11,020 nt of DNA from a bacterium (GTDB lineage Bacteria; SZUA-79; Acidulodesulfobacterales; Acidulodesulfobacteraceae): contig JAJYWW010000061.1 in the NCBI GenBank assembly GCA_021791295.1, positions 1 through 11,020 on the forward strand, read 5' to 3'. The translations under genes were made by a program, and so were the position numbers. Positions 1-7,551 of the stretch are shown piece after piece. The notes beneath the pieces are model-generated. The model saw nothing but the letters and a program-made list of their open reading frames with translations, did not search any database and was not told the DNA's origin. The first letter of the stretch is position 1. Every line of letters begins with the position of its first letter.

Positions 1-1015
1 GAAGCATGGGATATACGCTGCCGGGAAAATATGTAGAATTGCCCCTCTTAAAAGCTTCATCGTCTATTGCGCTGCCGAATTTTACAAAATAAGAAACGTC
101 GGCTATAGCCACGTAAAGTTTTGCCGTCCCCGCTTTAGCTTTCCCTCCGGACTGCAAATAAACCGCATCGTCGAAATCTTTCGCGTCTTCGCCGTCGACG
201 GTAATAAAAGGCAATGCCGTCAAATCAAGTCTGTCTTTTTCTTTCTTATCCGATTCTTCTATATCTGAAGAAAATTCGTCTAATTCTTTTAACGCTTTTT
301 CTCCAAAAGACTTATAAATATTATATTTATTAAGTATTATCTCTTCCTCGGCATCTTTTTCTTCTATATCGCCCAAAATTTTATCTATAGATACTATACG
401 CGACGAAAAATCGTCCGTTTCCGGCAAAACCGCGTTTACGATAACGCCGTTTTTTAATTTCCCCTTTTCTTTAAATTTATGCATATCGAAATAAAATAAG
501 TCGTCAAACTCAGGGGATAACGGCGTCAAAACTGCAATATTTTTTTCGACCTTAACGACGGCTTTAATGTTTTTTAAATTTCTTTTGATTATTCTTACCA
601 CCCTTCCGCGTTTAGTTTCGGAATCTTTATTTTTTTGCTTTTTCTTTAAGTAGTAAGCGCTGTCCGGTATAATCTGCATAACGACGGTATCCTGAGGGAT
701 AGCTCCGGCAAGATCCGAACTTTTAACAAAAATATCTTTTCCTCCGCCGGTTTCATCGGTGACGAATGCAAAATTTCTTTTTTTTAATACGACGGTACCG
801 TGAATAAAATTAAGTTTTTTAGAAAATATATATTTTTCCCCTTTAGTAAAAATTAAGTCGCCGTCCGCCGTCATTGAATCGAGGATTTTTTTTACTGTAT
901 AAAGGTTTTTTGCAGATTTAACGTTTAAATCGTGTTTAATATCCGCAAAAGAAAGCGGAACGTCGGATTTTCCTGAAAACAGATAAATTATGTCTTCTTT
1001 TGTTACGGTTTTCAT
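1..1015 (-). CDS. rnr: Ribonuclease R (N-terminal part; truncated by the window edge)
   Basis: This is a 3'-to-5' exoribonuclease of the RNase II/R (RNB) family, a cytoplasmic enzyme that degrades structured RNA. The frame is open from an ATG at 1015 to the left edge, giving 338 residues. Order of parts: an N-terminal winged-helix-like segment (about 1-65); cold-shock-type RNA-binding domains (about 66-135, with the segment NFAFVTDE, and a second one after it); then the start of the RNB catalytic domain from about residue 260. The hallmark DGEDAKDFDD is at 274-283. D274, D280, D282 and D283 line up with E. coli RNase R D272, D278, D280 and D281, the metal-binding site. The last visible stretch, RGNSTYFPGSVYPML, is also typical of the family. 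No good Shine-Dalgarno is visible before the ATG. The gene diverges from the tRNA-Leu and upstream promoter region. RNase II is the alternative, but the N-terminal helix-turn-helix favours RNase R. Confidence 0.93.
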   Translation of the reverse strand, partial: MKTVTKEDIIYLFSGKSDVPLSFADIKHDLNVKSAKNLYTVKKILDSMTADGDLIFTKGEKYIFSKKLNFIHGTVVLKKRNFAFVTDETGGGKDIFVKSSDLAGAIPQDTVVMQIIPDSAYYLKKKQKNKDSETKRGRVVRIIKRNLKNIKAVVKVEKNIAVLTPLSPEFDDLFYFDMHKFKEKGKLKNGVIVNAVLPETDDFSSRIVSIDKILGDIEEKDAEEEIILNKYNIYKSFGEKALKELDEFSSDIEESDKKEKDRLDLTALPFITVDGEDAKDFDDAVYLQSGGKAKAGTAKLYVAIADVSYFVKFGSAIDDEAFKRGNSTYFPGSVYPML

Positions 1016-1146
1016 CGGTTTTTAGTATTATTTATTTTTAAAATATGATAAAATTATTAAAAAATTAAAGTATGTATATAAAATATATATAATAATAGCA
1101 CCTGTAATATTTTTTGTCATTATAATTATTTTTATTTAATTTATCT
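1016..1146. promoter_or_regulatory. Divergent intergenic region with symmetric TATAAT (rnr / tRNA-Leu)
   Basis: This very AT-rich spacer separates leftward rnr from rightward tRNA-Leu. A perfect 8-bp palindrome ATTATAAT at 1119-1126 gives TATAAT on the plus strand (1121-1126) and TATAAT on the minus strand (1124-1119). The plus-strand copy would start transcription near 1133, leaving a short tRNA leader. The minus copy would give rnr a leader of about 97 nt. No good -35 hexamer is seen at 16-18 nt on either side. TATAAT is common by chance in such AT-rich DNA, so this is a candidate only. Confidence 0.3.
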
Positions 1147-1233
1147 GCCGGAATGGCGGAACTGGTAGACGCGCACGGTTCAGGGCCGTGTAAGATTTAT
1201 CTTGTGGGGGTTCGATTCCCCCTTCCGGCACCA
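1147..1233 (+). tRNA. tRNA-Leu (anticodon CAG)
   Basis: This is a complete class II tRNA of 87 nt. The 7-bp acceptor stem pairs GCCGGAA (1147-1153) with TTCCGGC (1223-1229), followed by discriminator A at 1230 and an encoded CCA at 1231-1233. The D arm carries the TGGTAGAC loop sequence. The anticodon stem CACGG/CCGTG closes a TTCAGGG loop with anticodon CAG at 1181-1183, which reads CUG leucine codons. A long variable arm (AAGAT/ATCTT around 1192-1204) and the T arm GGGGG-TTCGATT-CCCCC follow. A long variable arm with this D loop is the leucine pattern rather than serine or tyrosine. The gene stands alone, with no tRNA neighbours in view. No hairpin terminator is seen after it, so read-through into the gene at 1331 is possible. 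Confidence 0.97.
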
Positions 1234-1330
1234 TTAACAAAATAAGCATAAACAATAACCGCCGCTCAAAATAAAACAAAATAATTTAAATAACTTACAT
1301 AATTAAATATTAATAGAATACGGAGAATTT

Positions 1331-3241
1331 ATGCAATATAAAAGATTTACAGCCGCGATCGCATTTTTTGCGCTTTTTATAATTATTACGTTAATTCCGT
1401 TTAATTTCAATTCGATAAAATGCTACGCATATCCGGCGGATTATTCCGCTTCTTCGTCGAAAACTTTATTGGATTATACCGCGGAAACTATAAAAAGAAA
1501 TTTCGAAGACGTTATGACGGAGCACGAAATAATAAAAATATTAAATAAAAAAGGCGTCAAAAAATACTCGTCTCTTTCGTTCCCTTTTTCAAGCAAAAAC
1601 CAAAAATTAAAAGTTTATTTTATTAAAATAATCCAGCCGGGCGGAAATATTATACATATAAATTTAAATAACTTAAAAACGGTAACAGCCCCTTTTAATC
1701 CGGAAGCGCCTATTTTTTCAAATCAGCTGCTAAAAACTATACAAATTCCCGGACTTGTCAAAAACTCTATATTAGATTATAAATTCAGGTCGATAGTATT
1801 AAAACCTTATATGAAAAATAATTTTTTTACGGAAGACTATTTCGGAGGAATTTCCCCTTTAAAAAAATCCGTATATAAATTAACTATACCAGATGGAGTA
1901 TATTATAGATACGCCGAATATGGTTTTAAAGAAAAACCCGAAATAATAAAAAATTCGAAAAATATTACTCTTGTCTGGTCTTTATGGAACAGAAAAAAGT
2001 TAATTCCCGAACTCATGGGTCCAGGTGAATCTTTTATAGTTCCTCATGTTATGGTATCGTCGGTAAAATCATGGAACGACGTAGCCGGATGGTATGCAAA
2101 TCTAACTAAAGATATAATAAAACCCGGGAAGCAACTTAAAGATTTTATAAAAATAACCGCTTCAAAAAAAACAAAATTAGAAAAAATAAAATCTATCTAT
2201 GATTTTGTAGCAAAAAGAATCAGGTATGTCGGATATGAATTCGGCATAGACGGATATAAACCGAGCGACGTAAACGCTATTTTTAAAAACAGGTTAGGCG
2301 ACTGCAAAGACCATGCTACGCTTTTTGCTTCAATGCTAAATCGGATAGGGGTTAAAGCATATCCCGTTCTGATACCGACTACCGAAATTCCAAACATGAA
2401 TCCTAATATACCTACGCCTTTTGTATTTGACCACGAAATTACGGCAATAAAGTTAAAATCCGGAAAATTTATTTTTGCCGACACTACGTCTAACGTTACT
2501 ACTTTCGGCGATCTGCCGCCTATGGATCAGGGCAGAAACGTTTTGATAATAGTTGGCGGAAAAGCCGTAATAGCAAGAACTCCTATATTTCCTCCGTCAA
2601 AAAACTACATTAGCGACAAAGAATATGCATCGGTTTACGCAAACGGAAACATTAAAGTAAGAGCCGTAATAAATTACGGCGGAGCATACGATATGTATAA
2701 ACGGTACCTTTATTCTTCTATTTCCGAAAAAAAGAAACGAAACGGGGTATTAAAAAACATAATGTCTATAGCTCCGGATGCAAAACTCATAAATTATTCT
2801 TTTGAAAACGGCGACAGTATGACTAAACCTTATATCGAAAAATTTTCATTTACGGCAAAAAAATATGCGGGCAAAAACGGCAAAAAAATAATGGTAAGAA
2901 TTCCGTTAAGGACGCGGAACGAACTTGCAAAAATAACCGCCCTAAACAAAAGAAAATACCCTATAAAATTCGGCTATAATTTTTCCGAAAAAACCGCCGT
3001 CAAGATAAACTTTCCAAAAGGCTGCAAAATTATATATACGCCGCAATCGGTCAACTTTAAAAATAAAGTCGGCTCTTTCAAAACTGCTTATAGTATAAAA
3101 AACGGAGCGCTGATTTTTAATTCTATATTCTCGGTATTCGGATATAAAATTAAACCGGCAAATTATGCGGCGGCAAAAAAATTGTTTAATTATACTATTA
3201 AAACTTTAGCATCTCAGGTCATCATATTTAATGAGCGATAA
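1331..3241 (+). CDS. Exported DUF3857 / transglutaminase-like protein
   Basis: A 636-residue protein with an N-terminal hydrophobic signal segment (about 6-25) and a likely signal peptidase I site after CYA near residue 33, so it probably acts in the periplasm or at the outer membrane. Residues about 45-215 look like the beta-rich DUF3857 domain. Residues about 270-395 form a transglutaminase/papain-like core with a visible Cys-His-Asp triad: C325 in RLGDCKDHATL, H368 in FDHEITAI, and D384 in FADTT. The remaining 200 or so residues look beta-rich and carry no motif I recognise. Proteins of this architecture are common in bacteria but poorly understood, and the real reaction (peptidase, transamidase or other) is unknown. 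The start is supported by GGAG at 1322-1325, 5 nt before the ATG. Its last 11 nt overlap the downstream adenosyltransferase, suggesting coupled translation. Confidence 0.85.
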   Translation: MQYKRFTAAIAFFALFIIITLIPFNFNSIKCYAYPADYSASSSKTLLDYTAETIKRNFEDVMTEHEIIKILNKKGVKKYSSLSFPFSSKNQKLKVYFIKIIQPGGNIIHINLNNLKTVTAPFNPEAPIFSNQLLKTIQIPGLVKNSILDYKFRSIVLKPYMKNNFFTEDYFGGISPLKKSVYKLTIPDGVYYRYAEYGFKEKPEIIKNSKNITLVWSLWNRKKLIPELMGPGESFIVPHVMVSSVKSWNDVAGWYANLTKDIIKPGKQLKDFIKITASKKTKLEKIKSIYDFVAKRIRYVGYEFGIDGYKPSDVNAIFKNRLGDCKDHATLFASMLNRIGVKAYPVLIPTTEIPNMNPNIPTPFVFDHEITAIKLKSGKFIFADTTSNVTTFGDLPPMDQGRNVLIIVGGKAVIARTPIFPPSKNYISDKEYASVYANGNIKVRAVINYGGAYDMYKRYLYSSISEKKKRNGVLKNIMSIAPDAKLINYSFENGDSMTKPYIEKFSFTAKKYAGKNGKKIMVRIPLRTRNELAKITALNKRKYPIKFGYNFSEKTAVKINFPKGCKIIYTPQSVNFKNKVGSFKTAYSIKNGALIFNSIFSVFGYKIKPANYAAAKKLFNYTIKTLASQVIIFNER

Positions 3242-3824
3242 AAATTTATCCAAACACAATAACTGGTTCAATGAAATATCGGCGTCCGACGGTTTTTTAG
3301 AAATAGGATTGGTTCAGGTATATACGGGAAACGGAAAAGGCAAAACGACGGCGGCCCTCGGTCAAGCATTAAGGGCGAGCGGACATAATATAAAATCATT
3401 AATAATACAATTTTTAAAAGGCGGCTCTTATTCCGGAGAGGTTAAAGCGTTGGAGATTTGCTCTACTTCGATTAAAATATATCAAGCGGGAAGTCCTTAT
3501 TTTATAAACAAAGACAAACTGCGGGAAAAAGATATAGAATCTAACCGAAAAGGTTTGTCTCTTGCCTTAGAAACCGCCTGTTCGGATAACGGCGTAGGAA
3601 TTCTCGTGCTAGACGAAATTAACGTAGCTTTGAATTTGGGTATAATAAAAACTGAAGAAATAATCGATCTAATAAAAAATAAAAGAAAAAATTTAGAACT
3701 TATACTTACCGGAAGAAATGCCCCGCAGGAAATAATCGATATAGCCGATCTTGTCACCGAAATGAAAGAAATAAAACATTATTATAATAATAATGTACCG
3801 TCAAGGACGGGAATAGAAAAATAA
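3231..3824 (+). CDS. cobA: Corrinoid adenosyltransferase (CobA/BtuR/CobO type)
   Basis: This cytoplasmic enzyme transfers the 5'-deoxyadenosyl group of ATP to the cobalt of reduced corrinoids, making adenosylcobalamin or its precursors in B12 synthesis and salvage. At 197 residues it matches the usual length of about 196. The P-loop GNGKGKTT is at 33-40 in the family-typical context VYTGNGKGKTTAALGQALRA. The Walker B-like VLDEIN has D128 and E129. ILTGRNAP near 160 and the C-terminal ADLVTEMKEIKHYYNNNVPSRTGIEK segment match the BtuR pattern of a VSE.+.+KH block followed by a GI(D/E) end. The ATG lies inside the upstream gene (11-nt overlap) with only a weak AGGT upstream, so translation probably depends on coupling. 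No other cobalamin gene is in view, so whether it serves de novo synthesis or salvage cannot be told. Confidence 0.93.
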   Translation: MSDKNLSKHNNWFNEISASDGFLEIGLVQVYTGNGKGKTTAALGQALRASGHNIKSLIIQFLKGGSYSGEVKALEICSTSIKIYQAGSPYFINKDKLREKDIESNRKGLSLALETACSDNGVGILVLDEINVALNLGIIKTEEIIDLIKNKRKNLELILTGRNAPQEIIDIADLVTEMKEIKHYYNNNVPSRTGIEK

Positions 3825-3839
3825 CGGATTGCGATAAAT

Positions 3840-3941
3840 ATTAATTGATTTTTTATGCCGCTATATAATATAATAATTTTCGTCTAATTTTCTTTTTCAA
3901 TTAAATTTATAAATAAATCTGTATTTTAAAAATCAATTAAT
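3840..3941. repeat. 14-bp perfect inverted repeat upstream of malate dehydrogenase
   Basis: ATTAATTGATTTTT at 3840-3853 is matched by its exact reverse complement at 3928-3941, separated by 74 nt. The left arm covers the candidate -35 element and the right arm lies in the predicted leader. If the promoter call is right, the left arm is not transcribed, so an RNA hairpin from this promoter is unlikely. A pair of protein-binding sites or simple chance in AT-rich DNA are the options. Confidence 0.4.
3845..3874 (+). promoter_or_regulatory. Candidate sigma-70-type promoter of malate dehydrogenase
   Basis: TTGATT at 3845-3850 and TATAAT at 3869-3874 are separated by 18 nt, a near-consensus pair. 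An overlapping second TATAAT sits at 3864-3869. Transcription would start near 3881, leaving a leader of about 90 nt before the ATG at 3973. The region is AT-rich, so chance matches are possible. The gap after the adenosyltransferase gene (148 nt) with no convincing terminator supports, but does not prove, a separate promoter here. Confidence 0.4.
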
Positions 3942-3972
3942 TATAAAACTATTATTAAATCGGAGGTTTTTA

Positions 3973-4905
3973 ATGAAAGTAAGCATAATCGGCGCAGGCA
4001 GGCTCGGGGCGACGTTGGCATATACGCTTACCCTGAAAGACATCGTAAGAGAAGTTACGCTTATAGATATAAACCATAACCTGTCGAGAGGCGAAATGCT
4101 CGATATTTCGCACGGTACGTCTTTAACCGGATATACCAGGGTAAAAACAGCCGATTACGACTCGGTCAAAGATGCGGATATAATCGTTATTACGGCGGGT
4201 ATTCCGAGAAAACCAGGCGAATCGAGATTAGATTTAAATAAAAAAAACGTACACATATTAAAAGATATCGTAAACAATATTACAAAATATAATCGGACGG
4301 CCATCCTTTTCGTCGTTTCAAATCCCGTAGATATAATGACGTACGTTGCATATAAAGTCTCCGGCTTTGAAAGGAAAAAGGTCTTTGGAATGGGAACGAT
4401 GCTCGACACCACAAGATTAAGGTCTGCGGTGGGTACGTTTTTTGACTTGAATCCTAAAGACGTAGATATTATGTTCTTGGGAGAACACGGCGACAGTATG
4501 ACGCCGGTTTTTTCGCTTGCAAGCATTAACAGCGTTCCCTTAAGCTCTATTCCCGGTTACGATGCAGAAAAGCTTGAACAGATTGCCGAATATTCAAGAA
4601 CTTGTGCAGCGGAAGTAATTGCTTTAAAAGGCGGAACGATATTCGCTCCCGCAGTGGTAATGGCTGAAATAATAGAGTCTATGGTTAAAGACAGAAGACA
4701 GATAATGCCTTTATCGGTTTATCTTGAGGATTATTACGGGATTAACGGCATATATACCGGAGTTCCTGCAATTCTTTCAAAAGACGGCATAGAAAGCGTT
4801 ATTAAACCCCCGCTGGCGCAAAAAGAAATAGACGGATTGAAATGCTCGGCGTCGGTAATACAAAATGCGATAAAAGACCTTAAAGACGGCGGCTTTATAG
4901 ACTAA
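3973..4905 (+). CDS. mdh: NAD-dependent malate dehydrogenase (LDH-like family)
   Basis: This cytoplasmic enzyme interconverts malate and oxaloacetate with NAD(H). At 310 residues it has the usual family length. The Rossmann motif GAGRLG is at 7-12, and D32 at the end of beta-2 (LIDIN) indicates NAD rather than NADP. The active-site loop IPRKPGESR has R79 at the specificity position (Gln in lactate dehydrogenases, Arg in malate dehydrogenases) and R85 as the catalytic loop arginine. N117 lies in SNPVD, D145 and R148 in LDTTRLR, and the catalytic H172 in GEHGD. R79 is the main reason to call malate rather than lactate. The ATG is preceded by GGAGG at 3962-3966 with 6-nt spacing, the best SD on the plus strand here. 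The TAA at 4903-4905 overlaps the stop codon of the convergent minus-strand gene. No other central-carbon gene is adjacent. Confidence 0.93.
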   Translation: MKVSIIGAGRLGATLAYTLTLKDIVREVTLIDINHNLSRGEMLDISHGTSLTGYTRVKTADYDSVKDADIIVITAGIPRKPGESRLDLNKKNVHILKDIVNNITKYNRTAILFVVSNPVDIMTYVAYKVSGFERKKVFGMGTMLDTTRLRSAVGTFFDLNPKDVDIMFLGEHGDSMTPVFSLASINSVPLSSIPGYDAEKLEQIAEYSRTCAAEVIALKGGTIFAPAVVMAEIIESMVKDRRQIMPLSVYLEDYYGINGIYTGVPAILSKDGIESVIKPPLAQKEIDGLKCSASVIQNAIKDLKDGGFID

Positions 4906-5462
4906 AAGAATCTTTTACTCGAAAGAACGCCTATTATTTCTTTATTTTTACTTTTTAGCGCGTTAAGATAAAATCTGCCGGTATGCATTTTCATATCGTA
5001 AATATTAAGATAAATGACGTAATCATTCATAAGGTTCAAAGTTCTCGCAAAGCCTTTTTCCAATGAAAAAACGGAAACGATTACCTTGCCTTTGTTGACG
5101 GATAGGGATTTTATTCTGCTTTCGCCGAATCTGTGAAGCGACAGAAGATATAATATATAAGAAACGTTAACCTGATTTTTAGCGACTTTTCTGAAAAATA
5201 TAAGATTAGAGTTAAGTCTTTTAAGTTTTAAAGAATCGTTTTTAAGTTTGTAATTTATATTTTCTAAAGCCTTTTCATATTTACTCGTCCTGTTTATGTA
5301 AGATACGTACAAATAAATAATAAGCGTCCATAAAAAAAGTATCAAAAAGACAAAAACTCCTATTTTAAAATACGGATTTAATTCTAAATTATTTTTATTC
5401 CTGCCGCTTTCAAATATTTTATCGAAATCGGAATGAAAACTTGAATTGTTCATTTCGTCCAT
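4902..5462 (-). CDS. Small bitopic membrane protein with coiled coil; possibly PilN-like
   Basis: I do not recognise this 186-residue protein with confidence. It has a hydrophilic N-terminus (1-33, probably cytoplasmic), one transmembrane helix (about 34-55), a Lys/Asn/Leu-rich likely coiled coil (about 60-95), then a compact alpha/beta-looking domain (about 98-170) containing a SYILYLLSLH helix and the strand pair IKSLSVNKGKVIVSVFS. The order helix anchor, coiled coil, small alpha/beta domain resembles PilN/GspL-type inner-membrane assembly proteins of type IV pili and type II secretion. The usual PilM-binding N-terminal motif is absent and no pilM, pilO or pilQ is nearby, so this is inference from architecture. 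It lies 103 nt downstream of the diguanylate cyclase on the same strand. The TAG stop (4904-4902) overlaps the malate dehydrogenase TAA. The start is uncertain: a weak GGGA lies about 10 nt before the ATG at 5462, and Met4 is possible. Confidence 0.6.
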   Translation of the reverse strand: MDEMNNSSFHSDFDKIFESGRNKNNLELNPYFKIGVFVFLILFLWTLIIYLYVSYINRTSKYEKALENINYKLKNDSLKLKRLNSNLIFFRKVAKNQVNVSYILYLLSLHRFGESRIKSLSVNKGKVIVSVFSLEKGFARTLNLMNDYVIYLNIYDMKMHTGRFYLNALKSKNKEIIGVLSSKRFF

Positions 5463-5526
5463 AAAAATTTATCCCGCTTTTATTGGTTTATTAATATATT
5501 TTATCAATATTAAACTTATATTTTAA

Positions 5527-5555
5527 GTTATATCATATATTTATATAATATACAA
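5527..5555 (-). promoter_or_regulatory. Candidate promoter before the small membrane protein gene
   Basis: On the minus strand TTGTAT (5555-5550) and TATAAC (5532-5527) are separated by 17 nt, between the diguanylate cyclase stop and the start at 5462. The -35 matches consensus only in its first three bases. Given the AT-rich context this is weak evidence for independent transcription. The gene may simply be read as the third member of the leftward cluster. Confidence 0.22.
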
Positions 5556-5565
5556 TCACGCATTA

Positions 5566-7539
5566 TTATTCTACGCTTTCAACTCTGTTCCTGCCGTTTT
5601 CTTTTGCCTTATATAAAGCTTCGTCCGCCCTTTTTATTATGCTTTCGGCGGTGTCTTCCCGCTTATAAGCCGTTACTCCGAAACTGCACCTTACGTTAAT
5701 TTTTGAAGAAAATTCGGCATCCTCAATTTTTTTTCTTAATTTTTCGGCAAACTCTATAGCGCCTTTTAAAGATATATTATTGGAAATTATCATAAACTCT
5801 TCCCCGCCGAACCTTGCGATAAAATCGTAACTTCTTATATTTTTTTTGACTAAAGAGGCAAGTTCCGAAAGAACGGCATCGCCGATTTGATGGCCGTAGC
5901 CGTCGTTAATCTGTTTAAAATGATCAATATCGAACATAATTAAAGAAAATTTTGCATTTTTAAGCAACGCATTGCTTATATTGTCGCCTAATTTAATATC
6001 GAACGATCTTCTGTTGGGAATATCCGTCAGCGCATCCAATTCCGATAATTCTTTAAATACTTCTTTTTCTTTCATTAAATTTAATTCGCTGGTAACCCTG
6101 TTGCTCACGTCGGTAATAATTACAAGGCCTGCCCATGCGTTTTCAAAAAAAACCGTCCTTGTAATTAATTCCCCCCAAAATGAATTGCCGCTTTTTTTCT
6201 TAACTTTAAAGGTATATTTAGACTCGGATTGTTCGCCTTCAAGCCTTTTTTTAATATTTTCCGATAAAATAGATTTTTCTTCTTCTCTTAATTCTAAAAT
6301 ATCCAGCGGACTTAGATTTTTTATTTCATTTTCGGCATAACCTAATACGCTTAAGCCGAAAGGATTCATATAAACAATTTTTTCACGGTATAAACCTATT
6401 ATAGTAGGAACATTATCGCTCAATATTTTAAAAAATTCGACCGATCTTCTTAAAGAATTTTCGTAATTTATTTTTTCGGTAATATCGATAATAGAATCGA
6501 TTAAATATTCCCTGCCGTCAATTTCTATAGGCGACAGAGTAAGCTCTACTCTTCTTACGTCATTGTTTTTCAGCCTGTGATTTATAATAATTACCGTTGG
6601 ATTTCCCTGTCCTTGTTTAATAACGTTTAGTCTTAAATTCTTGTGCTCTTCTTCGCTCATTAAAGCGATATCGGTAATTTTCATCTCCGTCAATTCTTTT
6701 TTCGTCCATCCGTAAAACTGCTCGGCAGCTCTGTTTGCGTCTATAATTTTACCGGTATCTACATCCATCAATAAATGTGTAACCGGGCTGTTGTTAAACA
6801 TATTTTTAAATCTCTGTTCGTTCTTCTTGATTTCGTCAAAAAATTTGTTTAAATAATATATTACGAGCACACCGAGAATTATAATTAAAACCGTCCCGAA
6901 AATAAATACGAATGCGGCAAAACGGACTAAATATACAAAACCGGTGGATATTTTACGGATAAACGTATACGTCGGCAAAAAAGATTTACCGAGAGTATAT
7001 TCTAAAAACATCTTTTCGGAAAATTTTAAAGGCACAAACCCCGTATATTTAATAAATCTTTTTATTATAGGCTTAGAAACATATTCCCAGTGGTAATACG
7101 ATTTTTTTGCAAATGAAGAAAAATACTTGGCGTTGGAAAGCGATATTTTTTTTAATTTTACGGGAGTTTTAATGTTTAGCAGTATAAATAATTTTTTATA
7201 ATCCTCATCGGTCTTATTTACAGTAAGCGATAATTTTTTTAGATATTTTTCGACTTTATTTTTATAATTATCGGGTTTATATGTTTCGTTAAAAACTATT
7301 CTTTTTATTAAAGAGTCTGTTCGGTTTAAATCGTCGTTAATTATGGATACTTCTAATATTATTTTTGAATTTTTGCCTATATAGCTTTTTAAAGGCAAAA
7401 ACGTCCTGTCGAAAGTTAGGGCGGCTATTATTATCCATAAAATTATAGCCGCTATTCCCGCTATAATTACCGTTTTATTTTTATTAAACCTATTAATCGC
7501 CATAAGCCGCTTATATATTTTTATTTTAAAATTATCCAA
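5566..7539 (-). CDS. Membrane-bound PAS-PAS-GGDEF diguanylate cyclase
   Basis: A 657-residue inner-membrane sensor predicted to make cyclic di-GMP from two GTP. Transmembrane helices at about 22-43 and 206-229 flank a Lys-rich, probably helical extracytoplasmic sensor of about 160 residues that I cannot assign to a family. Two PAS domains follow (about 241-355 and 366-482). The GGDEF domain (about 497-655) begins with LDALTDIPNRRSFD. Its signature is GGEEF at 578-582, an active variant, and RSYD at 569-572, five residues upstream, is the RxxD inhibitory site for product feedback. No EAL or HD-GYP domain is present. The frame opens at a TTG (7539) with no SD. An in-frame ATG at 7503 (Met13, MAINRF...) has a weak AGCGG upstream and keeps the first membrane helix, so it may be the true start. 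It lies 12 nt after the beta-CASP nuclease stop, so probably the same transcript. Confidence 0.92.
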   Translation of the reverse strand: MDNFKIKIYKRLMAINRFNKNKTVIIAGIAAIILWIIIAALTFDRTFLPLKSYIGKNSKIILEVSIINDDLNRTDSLIKRIVFNETYKPDNYKNKVEKYLKKLSLTVNKTDEDYKKLFILLNIKTPVKLKKISLSNAKYFSSFAKKSYYHWEYVSKPIIKRFIKYTGFVPLKFSEKMFLEYTLGKSFLPTYTFIRKISTGFVYLVRFAAFVFIFGTVLIIILGVLVIYYLNKFFDEIKKNEQRFKNMFNNSPVTHLLMDVDTGKIIDANRAAEQFYGWTKKELTEMKITDIALMSEEEHKNLRLNVIKQGQGNPTVIIINHRLKNNDVRRVELTLSPIEIDGREYLIDSIIDITEKINYENSLRRSVEFFKILSDNVPTIIGLYREKIVYMNPFGLSVLGYAENEIKNLSPLDILELREEEKSILSENIKKRLEGEQSESKYTFKVKKKSGNSFWGELITRTVFFENAWAGLVIITDVSNRVTSELNLMKEKEVFKELSELDALTDIPNRRSFDIKLGDNISNALLKNAKFSLIMFDIDHFKQINDGYGHQIGDAVLSELASLVKKNIRSYDFIARFGGEEFMIISNNISLKGAIEFAEKLRKKIEDAEFSSKINVRCSFGVTAYKREDTAESIIKRADEALYKAKENGRNRVESVE

Positions 7540-7551
7540 TTAAAGTTTTAG

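Noticed and set aside
1234..1330. Possible terminator or promoter between tRNA-Leu and the transglutaminase-like gene
   Set aside because: No GC-rich stem and no convincing -35/-10 pair. Only the SD of the downstream gene is clear.
2197..2484. 95-codon open frame on the minus strand inside the transglutaminase-like gene
   Set aside because: It is antisense to the conserved catalytic core, has no SD and no recognisable protein features.
3497..3757. 86-codon minus-strand frame inside the adenosyltransferase
   Set aside because: Antisense to conserved sequence. Its Ser/Phe/Ile-rich composition is the mirror of Lys/Glu/Asn codons on the other strand.
3825..3870. Possible terminator hairpin after the adenosyltransferase (GCG...CGC around 3831-3862)
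   Set aside because: Pairing needs a bulge and is mostly A-T, and no U-run follows a stable stem.
4155..4526. 123-codon minus-strand frame inside malate dehydrogenase
   Set aside because: Overlaps the active-site-coding region in antisense and has no supporting start signal or motif.
5972..6340. 122-codon plus-strand frame inside the diguanylate cyclase
   Set aside because: Antisense shadow of the PAS2/GGDEF junction, with low-complexity Ser/Leu/Phe composition.
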